This document shows positions 17,041-23,856 of a DNA stretch of 34,605 nucleotides, in pieces (the first letter of the stretch is position 1; every line of letters starts with the position of its first letter). Made by a program: the position numbers and the translations under genes. A model generated the notes under the pieces. That model did no database searches, was not told the origin of the DNA, and worked only from the letters and a program-made list of their open reading frames with translations. The DNA is from Opitutales bacterium (lineage in GTDB: Bacteria; Verrucomicrobiota; Verrucomicrobiia; Opitutales; UBA953), in NCBI GenBank assembly GCA_007280935.1, contig QYQK01000002.1, positions 1 to 34,605 on the forward strand, written 5' to 3'.

Positions 17041-19199
17041 TGGATAAATAAGAATTCGCGGGTGTTAGCTAAGACCCAAGCCAAGTCGGCCAGGTGCAAA
17101 CCGTTGGCCAGGCCTTTCTGGGCGGCGGCCAATTCGACCGGGGTCGGATGGCGCGAAAGGTAGGAAAGGTAAAGCGAATGGATCGGACCGTCGGTCGCTT
17201 TTGACTTCAAAGCGGTGCCGATGGCCACGCCGGTGGGGTCAGAAACAAGCTTCCCGATCGAACCGTTCATCATCTGTAGCACCTGCGGCACGCTACCATC
17301 ATTGGTCGCAGAATCCGTTAAGAGGCGGTCGCCCTGTCCGAAGAGTCGCAAGAAGTGGGATTCGGAGGCGGGCTGGGGCAACTCGCTGGCGCGGGCCATG
17401 ATCATGCTGAAACGGGTGACGGGCTTTTCGCCTTCGTATCCCGTAGCCAAGCCCATGGAAGAACCGCCCCCGGTCTTCTTGCCGTCCGCCATACTCTTGC
17501 CTTTACCGTTCTTATTAATGCTATCGATAACTTTGTGAATGACCGCTGGGCTTACCTTGCCGTCAGGTAAGGAATACGCCATCAATACGTCCGAACGACG
17601 CAGTAAGATATTGTCGGCGTTGGTTCCGATCGAATTGACCACAAAACTGTCCCAGGCTTGCTCCGCGGTGAGGCGACGCACGAGCGGACCGTTGAAAAGA
17701 TAAGGTCCCTTGGCGAGATCAGGGGTGACGCTGGCGCCGCTCTGATAGGTCCGGGAATTGTAGATGACCCGTTGGAATTCACGCAGGTCGAAGCGGGCGG
17801 CTTTCATCACGGAGGTGAGGTGCGCCAATAATTCCGGGCTGCTGGCCTGACTTAGATCGTCAATATCCACGACGGGCTCGAGCACGGCCAACCCAAAGGC
17901 TTTCTTCCAAAGGCGGTTGGCGATGTTCGTGGCGAAACGTGGGTTCTGGGGGCTGACCAACCAGCGGGCAAACTCATCGCGGAGCTGCGAAGGATGGGTC
18001 GTATCCAACTTATAAATCGGTAACTTGGCGTCGTTCTTCTCCCAGGTGATCAGCACGGGCGACACCGGGGAACTTGGCTTGGCGTCCTTATATTTATAGT
18101 CCTTAGGGAAGGTCAGGCTGTTCTTGCTCTGATCTTCCAGTCGGTAGGAATTTACCAAACCAATCTTCACGACGACGTTCTTCGACAGGGTTGGGTCCGC
18201 TTTGAGCGTACTCTGAATCTGCCGCGCGATGCCCTCGTTCTTACCATCCGTCGCACCGAAGAAGGATGCCATCTGGAAGAAATCCCGTTGTTTCCACTCC
18301 GCCAAGGGGTGGTCGTGACATTGGGCGCAGGCCATATTGGTACCTAAGAAAGTGGTCATGAGGTTCGAAACCCCATCCAAAGGCATGTCGGCATCGAATA
18401 ACATGAAGCCCGCGGCACCATTATCGGTCAATCGGCCGTCGGCCGTGACCATTTCCTTCACCACCTGATCCCAAGGAGCGTTCGAAGCGATGCGGGACTT
18501 CAACCAGTCTTCGAAGGTAAAGGCTGGGACCGCTTTGCCGAAGGTGTCCTTGACGCGTAAGAGGTCCGCCATCCAATTGAACATCTGCATCGTGTAACCA
18601 GGCGAATAGACCAACTTATCGATCAACTTCGCCCGTTTATTGCCAGCCGCGTCGTTCAAGAATTCATTAGCTTCCTCCGCCGTGGGCACCCGGCCGATGG
18701 CATCCACGTAAATCCGGCGTAAGAACTGCTCATCCGTCGCCAAAGGGTTAGGTTTCTGTTCCTTACTGGCCAAAACCGCTTGGATTAGGCGATCGACATC
18801 CGCCGCCGCCGCCGCGATTACGGCCGGACTAAAGGCGGCTTCCTTGTCCTTGCCCGCACAGGCTACCGCAAACTCCCGGTCTTCCGGAATGAGGATATTG
18901 ACGTTAAATTGGAAGGTTTTCCCACCCTTGGTCTGAATGGTGATAAAATCCTTACTGTAAGCACAGAACATCGCATCCACCTTCCGACCTTCGAGGTCGG
19001 TCCATTGGTGCCAAATCGCGCTCTGGCGGGCAATCTCCGCTACAGGCGTGACTTTCGTGATGACCGGCGGATTAGCCTTCTCCTCTTTATGGACGGCCTT
19101 GCTTTCGGGCTTCTTACCGGCGCCAAGAGCTGGCTGACCATGGCAAATCAAGAGACCAAGGGTTAAAAGCGACAGGGGGAAAGCACGCAGGTGTCTCAT
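17037..19199 (-). CDS. PSD1-like protein with SHD1 domain + DUF1549 + DUF1553
   Basis: 720 residues from ATG 19199, which begins a good signal peptide (MRHLRAFPLSLLTLGLLICH) and follows TACCCC; a GTG four codons upstream (19211) is less likely. After a Lys-rich linker comes an SHD1-like segment at about residues 60-115 (WTDLEGRKVDAMFCAYSKDF, FQFNVNILIPEDREF). DUF1549 follows: DRLIQAVLASKE, RRIYVDAIGRVPTAEE, and the motif CAQCHDHPLAEW near 290. DUF1553 is present as RDEFARWLVSPQNPRF, RLWKKAFGLAVLEPV and later blocks. Unlike the PSD1 at 4469 it has no N-terminal C-x-x-C-H cytochrome module and is shorter. It overlaps the DUF1501 start by four bases. SHD1 is a small beta domain named from yeast Sla1 and common in secreted PVC proteins. 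Confidence 0.9.
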   Translation of the reverse strand: MRHLRAFPLSLLTLGLLICHGQPALGAGKKPESKAVHKEEKANPPVITKVTPVAEIARQSAIWHQWTDLEGRKVDAMFCAYSKDFITIQTKGGKTFQFNVNILIPEDREFAVACAGKDKEAAFSPAVIAAAAADVDRLIQAVLASKEQKPNPLATDEQFLRRIYVDAIGRVPTAEEANEFLNDAAGNKRAKLIDKLVYSPGYTMQMFNWMADLLRVKDTFGKAVPAFTFEDWLKSRIASNAPWDQVVKEMVTADGRLTDNGAAGFMLFDADMPLDGVSNLMTTFLGTNMACAQCHDHPLAEWKQRDFFQMASFFGATDGKNEGIARQIQSTLKADPTLSKNVVVKIGLVNSYRLEDQSKNSLTFPKDYKYKDAKPSSPVSPVLITWEKNDAKLPIYKLDTTHPSQLRDEFARWLVSPQNPRFATNIANRLWKKAFGLAVLEPVVDIDDLSQASSPELLAHLTSVMKAARFDLREFQRVIYNSRTYQSGASVTPDLAKGPYLFNGPLVRRLTAEQAWDSFVVNSIGTNADNILLRRSDVLMAYSLPDGKVSPAVIHKVIDSINKNGKGKSMADGKKTGGGSSMGLATGYEGEKPVTRFSMIMARASELPQPASESHFLRLFGQGDRLLTDSATNDGSVPQVLQMMNGSIGKLVSDPTGVAIGTALKSKATDGPIHSLYLSYLSRHPTPVELAAAQKGLANGLHLADLAWVLANTREFLFIQ

Positions 19200-19249
19200 G
19201 GGGTATTTCACTACCTATTGAACCCCATTGCGAACTAAGAGTTTCCAAA

Positions 19250-19268
19250 ACTTAAGAAATTCTTAAGT
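19250..19268. promoter_or_regulatory. Perfect 19-bp palindrome, probable operator
   Basis: ACTTAAGAA (19250-19258), a central A, then TTCTTAAGT (19260-19268) form a perfect inverted repeat in the 176-base gap between the divergent PSD1 (start 19199) and Hsp70-like (start 19376) genes. It is AT-rich with no usable RNA loop, so a dimeric regulator site is more likely than a terminator. It lies 51 bases from the PSD1 start and 107 from the Hsp70 start, so it could serve either promoter. I see no convincing -10/-35 pair next to it. Confidence 0.6.
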
Positions 19269-19375
19269 ATCCTGCCACCCCTTGGGAGACCCCGTTTTCG
19301 TAAGATAAATATGCCTCGGCACCCTTGCTTCGTACCCTCTTTTAGCCGACACTATTTGACCTATATTTCCAAGCG

Positions 19376-21760
19376 ATGAACCCCCTGCCGCACCTCCGTC
19401 CGCCCAACGCCGAAATTCGCCCCGACTTGAAAGCTTTTCGGGTCTTGGGCATCGATCTTGGCACCACCAATTCCACCATCGCCCAAGTCCGTTGGTCACC
19501 CACGCGTCCTGATGAAATCGAATTGGCCGAGTGCCTGGAAATCATCCAGCCGACGCTTTCCGGCGACTTCACCTCGGTGCTCGTGCCCTCGGTCGTCGCC
19601 CACCTTCCGGATCGCAGTTTCGTCGGCGAAGGCGCCCGCCGCACCATGAGTCGATCAGTCGAACTCGGTCTTCGCCCGAATGCGACTTATCTCGCCGAGG
19701 TAAAAAACGAAATGGGCATCGGCCGCACTTTTCCGCAGGCCAAATTAGGCAGTCGCACGCCGGCCGAAATCTCCGGGCAAGTTCTGCAATTTCTTCGTGC
19801 GCAAGCCAAGGGCGCCATCGCACGTACGGTCGTTACCGTGCCGGCTTCTTTTCAGATCAGCCAGCGTGACGACACGGTACGAGCGGCGAAACTCGCTGAC
19901 CTTACATTGGGCCACGGCGACCTGCTCGACGAACCGATTGCAGCCTTCATCGATTTCATCGCCCGCCAAGGACTCGCCGCCCTCGACGGCGTCAACGATA
20001 AGACCGAAGTGATGATCATCGATTTCGGCGGCGGCACCTGCGATGTCGCCCTCTTCACTTTGCAACGTACCGCCGACCAACGGCTCAAGATCAGCCCACG
20101 CGCAGTCTCCCGCTACCATCGCTTAGGAGGTGCGGATATTGACCGCGCCATCGTCCATGAGATCCTAATCCCCGCCCTCGCCCATCAGAACAAGATGGCG
20201 CTCGATGAATGGGAATATGAAGTTCGCAAAGAGCAGCTCGAACCCCAACTCCTGGCCACGGCTGAACAGCTCAAAATCGGCCTTTGCGAAATCATCAATC
20301 ACCGGCTATCTCACGGCGAAAATCTGGCCGAAATCGTCATCACGGCGAAGAAACAATATCCCGGCGTCCAGACGTTACTGCTCAACGATGGTACCCGCTT
20401 GGCCTTCAATTCTCCGACCCTGACCGGGATTGAGTTCACCAACGTCATGCACCCTTTCCTCGACGAGGACAGCGTGCAAGTACGTGAAGATGAATATACT
20501 TTAAGCTGTTCGGTCTTCGCGCCCATCGAAGACGCGCTTGATCGCGCCAAACTTAAGCCCTCTCAGATCGGCTTCCTGCTCGCCGTCGGCGGGAGTTCAC
20601 TTAACCCGCTAGTGATTGATGGCTTGAAGCAATATTTTGGCGAATTCTTAGTCCACCGTTTCGATAACGCCCTCGACATGCAAGTGGCCGTCGCCCGCGG
20701 TGCCGCCTACCATGCGCTCTTACTTCACCTTTACGGACAAAGCATTTTCACGCCGGTCGCCAGCGATCTCCTCAGCCTCCAAACTGACCGTGGGAACCAT
20801 GAAATCATCCCGCACAATCAGAAACTTCCTTTCTCCGGCCAGTTCAAGCCCAACCAAAACCACCGCTTCATCGCACCAGGCGGCCCCATTCGCATCGTTT
20901 TCTGGGCCGGCCTGGGCATGGGCTCCCGCCCAGTATTCACCGGCGTCACGCAACCGATTAAGGCGGGTACGCCCTTGACCCTGACCTACACGCTCGATGC
21001 CAACCAGCATTTCACGTTCGAAATCACTCCCGAGAAAGGTGGCGAAAGTTTTTCAGGTACCATCGAATCGCCCCTCCACAACGTCGTTAATCCAGGTAAA
21101 GACCGCGAACAGATTCTAGAGATCGAACGGAACATCCGAGCAAGCGTTTATGGTCCTGACCGGCTGCCCGTCCAGATCATCGAACTCGCAAACTTACACA
21201 ATAAGGTCGGTATGCACGACAAGGCCATTCATCTTCTGAAACGGCTCATCCGCCAACGTCCCGAATATAAGAAAAGTGGTCTAGCTCAACTGGCGATTGC
21301 CTACGGACGCAAGGGCGATGCCTATCGCCAAGAAAAAACCTACCTCGAATGCATTCTCGCGGGTAACTCTACGGCCCTTTTTAATTTGGCGAATTTTTAC
21401 ACTCGCAAAGGCCGCTGGCTCGAAGCCGAAGAACTCTGCCGACGCTATGAAGCCGAAGACCCGAGCGCCATCGGGATGGTCCTCTATTCCCGTTGCCTCC
21501 GGGCGCGCGGCAAGATCGAAGAATCCCAAACCGCCCTGGCCGATGCTTTCCGCCGCTTCGGTAAAGATCTCAGCCGGCTCGATGATTCCGCTTTCTCTTG
21601 GTATGGCGCCGCCGTCGAACTGGCCCAAGATACGGTCATTAAGAATGGGTATATCCTCGAAGAGCGCAGGCGTAACGACCTTCGCCCCGGACATCCCGCT
21701 ATCGGCGAAGGTCAGCTGCCACTCTTTGAATCCCATCACGACGAGAGGGAGCGGCCTTGA
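19376..21760 (+). CDS. Hsp70 (DnaK)-like ATPase with C-terminal TPR-like helices
   Basis: 794 residues, longer than DnaK (about 640). The N-terminal actin-fold ATPase is intact: phosphate-1 VLGIDLGTTNSTIAQV (residues 24-39), VTVPASFQISQRDDTVRAA near 150, phosphate-2 MIIDFGGGTCDVALF near 213, LGGADIDRAIVHEIL, and the adenosine motif LLAVGGSSLNPLVIDGL near 400. A degenerate substrate-binding beta domain covers about 460-590 (FTPVASDLLSL, IIPHNQKLPF, FTFEITPEKGG). Instead of the helical lid there is a TPR-like helical repeat region at about 595-745 (NKVGMHDKAIHLLKRLI, ALFNLANFYTRKGRWLEAEEL, RCLRARGKIEESQTALADAF). No signal peptide, so cytoplasmic. Its stop overlaps the helicase start (TTGA at 21757-21760). 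No DnaJ or GrpE gene is adjacent, so a chaperone-like or signalling role with the helicase is inference. Confidence 0.9.
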   Translation: MNPLPHLRPPNAEIRPDLKAFRVLGIDLGTTNSTIAQVRWSPTRPDEIELAECLEIIQPTLSGDFTSVLVPSVVAHLPDRSFVGEGARRTMSRSVELGLRPNATYLAEVKNEMGIGRTFPQAKLGSRTPAEISGQVLQFLRAQAKGAIARTVVTVPASFQISQRDDTVRAAKLADLTLGHGDLLDEPIAAFIDFIARQGLAALDGVNDKTEVMIIDFGGGTCDVALFTLQRTADQRLKISPRAVSRYHRLGGADIDRAIVHEILIPALAHQNKMALDEWEYEVRKEQLEPQLLATAEQLKIGLCEIINHRLSHGENLAEIVITAKKQYPGVQTLLLNDGTRLAFNSPTLTGIEFTNVMHPFLDEDSVQVREDEYTLSCSVFAPIEDALDRAKLKPSQIGFLLAVGGSSLNPLVIDGLKQYFGEFLVHRFDNALDMQVAVARGAAYHALLLHLYGQSIFTPVASDLLSLQTDRGNHEIIPHNQKLPFSGQFKPNQNHRFIAPGGPIRIVFWAGLGMGSRPVFTGVTQPIKAGTPLTLTYTLDANQHFTFEITPEKGGESFSGTIESPLHNVVNPGKDREQILEIERNIRASVYGPDRLPVQIIELANLHNKVGMHDKAIHLLKRLIRQRPEYKKSGLAQLAIAYGRKGDAYRQEKTYLECILAGNSTALFNLANFYTRKGRWLEAEELCRRYEAEDPSAIGMVLYSRCLRARGKIEESQTALADAFRRFGKDLSRLDDSAFSWYGAAVELAQDTVIKNGYILEERRRNDLRPGHPAIGEGQLPLFESHHDERERP
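21743..21751 (+). promoter_or_regulatory. Ribosome binding site supporting the TTG start of the helicase
   Basis: GAGAGGGAG lies inside the end of the Hsp70-like gene, five bases before TTG 21757. It is one of the few Shine-Dalgarno-like sites in the window and supports the unusual TTG start. Confidence 0.55.
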
Positions 21761-22977
21761 CCTGGCTTACTCCACCCGACCGGCTCACCGCCGCGCAGGC
21801 CGCTGCCATCAAGGCGCCGACCACGGTTCCGGTCGTGCTCCGCGGTGGCCCAGGTGCCGGCAAGACCGTGGTGCTTTTACATCGCGCCCATCACCTACGG
21901 CATGCCTTAGGCCCGCAGGCCAAGATCGTGGTTTTGGTTTACACCAATGTGCTTCGCGACTTCATCCGATCGGCGGTCACCGAACTCCGCCTCGACCCCG
22001 AATCCATCCTGACTTTCGACCATTGGTGCCGGCTTCGTCATCAAGAACTGCTCGGTCCGACACCCGTCGGTCAAGATGGCTTTCCGGATTTCGAACTGAT
22101 TCGCAAGAATGTCCTGAACCATCTGAAACGCCATCGGAACTCTCCTCCCCTTGCGGCCGTCCTGGTCGATGAAGGCCAAGATCTGGATGATGACTGTTAC
22201 TCCCTCCTGAAGCTGAGCGGGCAACACTTGACCGTAGCGTTCGATAATAAACAAGCCCTCTACCATGAGGCCCAAAAGAACGACATCCTTCTCGCTCTGG
22301 GCACACGTCCGATTGAAATCGACTTAGCCGCGACCTATCGTGCCTGTCCGTATGTCGTGAATCTTGCCTGCGAGTTCATCGACGATGCCATCGAGCGCGA
22401 ACAATTTCGCAGCCAAGCCGCGACCGTCCAGATGGAACGGCAGACCCCTTTGCTTTACCTGGCGGCGAACGACCAAGAAGAACAACAACGGCTGGTCGAA
22501 ATCCTCCGCGAGCGACTTCAGAAAAATGAACGTGTTGGCATTCTTTTTCCGACCATCAAGCAGGTCGGTTTGTTCGCCGACTTCCTGCGCACCCAGGGTA
22601 TCCTCGCCGATCGCCAGACCACCACTGACCGGAAAGGTTTCCGGGCCAGCTTGGATTTCTCTTCCGGCCGACCTGCCGTCCTGACTTACCATAGCGCCAA
22701 AGGCCTGACTTTTGATTCGGTACTCATGCCCGGCGTGACATCGTCATCCGTTCGCGCCAGTAGGAATACTGTCTCGCGGATGTTCTTCGTAGCCATCACG
22801 CGCGCCACGCAATGGGTCTACCTCAGCGCCCTTGAAACCAAAGCCCACGAGAAAATCCTGGCCGCCATGCGCAAACTTGAGGTTCAACGCCGCGGCCTGG
22901 TCCAAAATCGCAGCGATTTACCCAAAGTTCCACGACCGACCAACGTACCTAAGCCGGACGACTGGACGGATATCTGA
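21757..22977 (+). CDS. Short superfamily 1 (UvrD/Rep-like) helicase
   Basis: 406 residues from TTG 21757, four bases inside the Hsp70-like gene. SF1 motifs in order: Q-motif-like RLTAAQAAAI (residues 9-18), Walker A GGPGAGKT (30-37), Ia-like VVLVYTNVLRDFI, Walker B VLVDEGQDLDDD near 135, III-like LTVAFDNKQALY, IV-like LAATYRACPYVVNLA, V LTYHSAKGLTFDSVLMPG near 308-326, and VI FFVAITRATQWVYLS near 350. All catalytic motifs look intact. The protein is much shorter than UvrD (about 720) and must lack most of the 1B/2B insertions; no nuclease domain is visible. It is expected to be a cytoplasmic nucleic-acid translocase. The overlap with the Hsp70-like gene points to a two-protein system. It ends 9 bases from the convergent gene at 22987. 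Confidence 0.88.
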   Translation: MTWLTPPDRLTAAQAAAIKAPTTVPVVLRGGPGAGKTVVLLHRAHHLRHALGPQAKIVVLVYTNVLRDFIRSAVTELRLDPESILTFDHWCRLRHQELLGPTPVGQDGFPDFELIRKNVLNHLKRHRNSPPLAAVLVDEGQDLDDDCYSLLKLSGQHLTVAFDNKQALYHEAQKNDILLALGTRPIEIDLAATYRACPYVVNLACEFIDDAIEREQFRSQAATVQMERQTPLLYLAANDQEEQQRLVEILRERLQKNERVGILFPTIKQVGLFADFLRTQGILADRQTTTDRKGFRASLDFSSGRPAVLTYHSAKGLTFDSVLMPGVTSSSVRASRNTVSRMFFVAITRATQWVYLSALETKAHEKILAAMRKLEVQRRGLVQNRSDLPKVPRPTNVPKPDDWTDI

Positions 22978-22986
22978 GCGAGTCGC

Positions 22987-23391
22987 CTAAGCGTCCTTCT
23001 TCAGGGCCGACGTAAAGAAAGCGACAGCCAAGACCGCACCCGTCAGCAAATCCTCCCCGCTTCCGAGGAACGCCATGATACCCGGCTCAACCGTCGGTTC
23101 CACCAGTGAGAGGAAATTAAAAACAAGGCAAACGACCAAGAGCAACCAAGCCGCCCAGCGCTGCAGGAATAAAAGCCCGATTAGGCTGATCAGCAATAAC
23201 CCCAGCCCGAGTATCGCCAATCCGAAGACAGCGAAGGTCATGAATCCGACCTCCTGGGCCTCTTTCCATTGGTGCAACTCCACCGGCAAAAGCTTATCGG
23301 AAAAAAAGGAAAGGGCGAAACCCACCGCCACCGTGGCGAGCAATCCCACGACCCCGACTCGCAAAGTGATCTGAGCATTGTTCTTATCCAT
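22987..23391 (-). CDS. Small four-helix membrane protein, unknown function
   Basis: 134 residues with four predicted membrane segments: about 10-30 (VGVVGLLATVAVGFALSFF), 48-70 (VGFMTFAVFGLAILGLGLLL, continuing), 75-95 (LFLQRWAAWLLLVVCLVFNF) and 108-130 (LGSGEDLLTGAVLAVAFF). The first loop, between helices 1 and 2, contains LPVELHQWKEAQE. No family recognised. The ATG at 23391 opens MDKNNAQIT, without a signal peptide. The lipoprotein gene at 23514 lies upstream on the same strand across a 122-base gap that holds no recognisable site, so cotranscription is uncertain. Confidence 0.75.
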   Translation of the reverse strand: MDKNNAQITLRVGVVGLLATVAVGFALSFFSDKLLPVELHQWKEAQEVGFMTFAVFGLAILGLGLLLISLIGLLFLQRWAAWLLLVVCLVFNFLSLVEPTVEPGIMAFLGSGEDLLTGAVLAVAFFTSALKKDA

Positions 23392-23513
23392 GACGCCAAT
23401 CTAAATCAGCCGAATGCCCTTGCAAGTAAATCTACCAGCTTAACAACGTTTCTGCCGATATCGTAAAGGCGCTCATGGATGGGACGAATCTTAGCTTCAA
23501 GGCGAAGCCAGCT

Positions 23514-23798
23514 TCACTGATATTGCTCGGAACTCAGGATACCCTTTTCATCAAACACCCGGATGACCTGATTATAGGTCTTGTCGTAACGATTCTCCCC
23601 AGCGAATTTGGTTTTCTGCGTGGTCTCTCCTCGGTTCCAGACCGCAACCCGCTGGACATCGACGAAGCGCTCCTTGTCGGGCGGACCGTAGGTAAGTACG
23701 GCCTGATCATAAGTCATGACGCCGATATTCTTATTGGCACAGGCGACCAATAGCATCGCTATACCTATCAGAGATAATACCCGGAAACTTTTTCTCAT
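23514..23798 (-). CDS. Small lipoprotein, unknown function
   Basis: 94 residues with a clear lipoprotein signal: MRKSFRVLSLIGIAMLLVAC, lipobox LVAC with Cys20 as the lipidated residue. The mature part contains MTYDQAVLTYGPPDKERF and ends in a beta-rich segment (VIRVFDEKGILSSEQYQ). The D-Q-A/GPPDKE pattern resembles small outer-membrane SmpA/BamE-like lipoproteins, where a short helix precedes a G-x-P-D turn; this is a weak resemblance only. A weak hairpin (GCTTC 23494-23498, GAAGC 23504-23508) follows its stop. Confidence 0.75.
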   Translation of the reverse strand: MRKSFRVLSLIGIAMLLVACANKNIGVMTYDQAVLTYGPPDKERFVDVQRVAVWNRGETTQKTKFAGENRYDKTYNQVIRVFDEKGILSSEQYQ

Positions 23799-23856
23799 AT
23801 TATCACTCTAACACCTCAGGCCCATTAGTAAAGCCCCCCTCTCCCTTCTCACACCC

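Noticed and set aside
19376-21760. Naming the Hsp70-like protein dnaK
   Set aside because: The ATPase domain fits, but the substrate-binding region is degenerate, the lid is replaced by TPR-like helices, and there is no grpE or dnaJ neighbour.
19376-22977. A full defence island around the Hsp70/helicase pair
   Set aside because: I found no nuclease, restriction, toxin, integrase or CRISPR gene near it. The flanks are PSD1/DUF1501 and a small membrane protein, so a defence role is only a hypothesis.
23494-23508. Terminator after the small lipoprotein gene
   Set aside because: The stem has only five pairs and no T-tract on the - strand.
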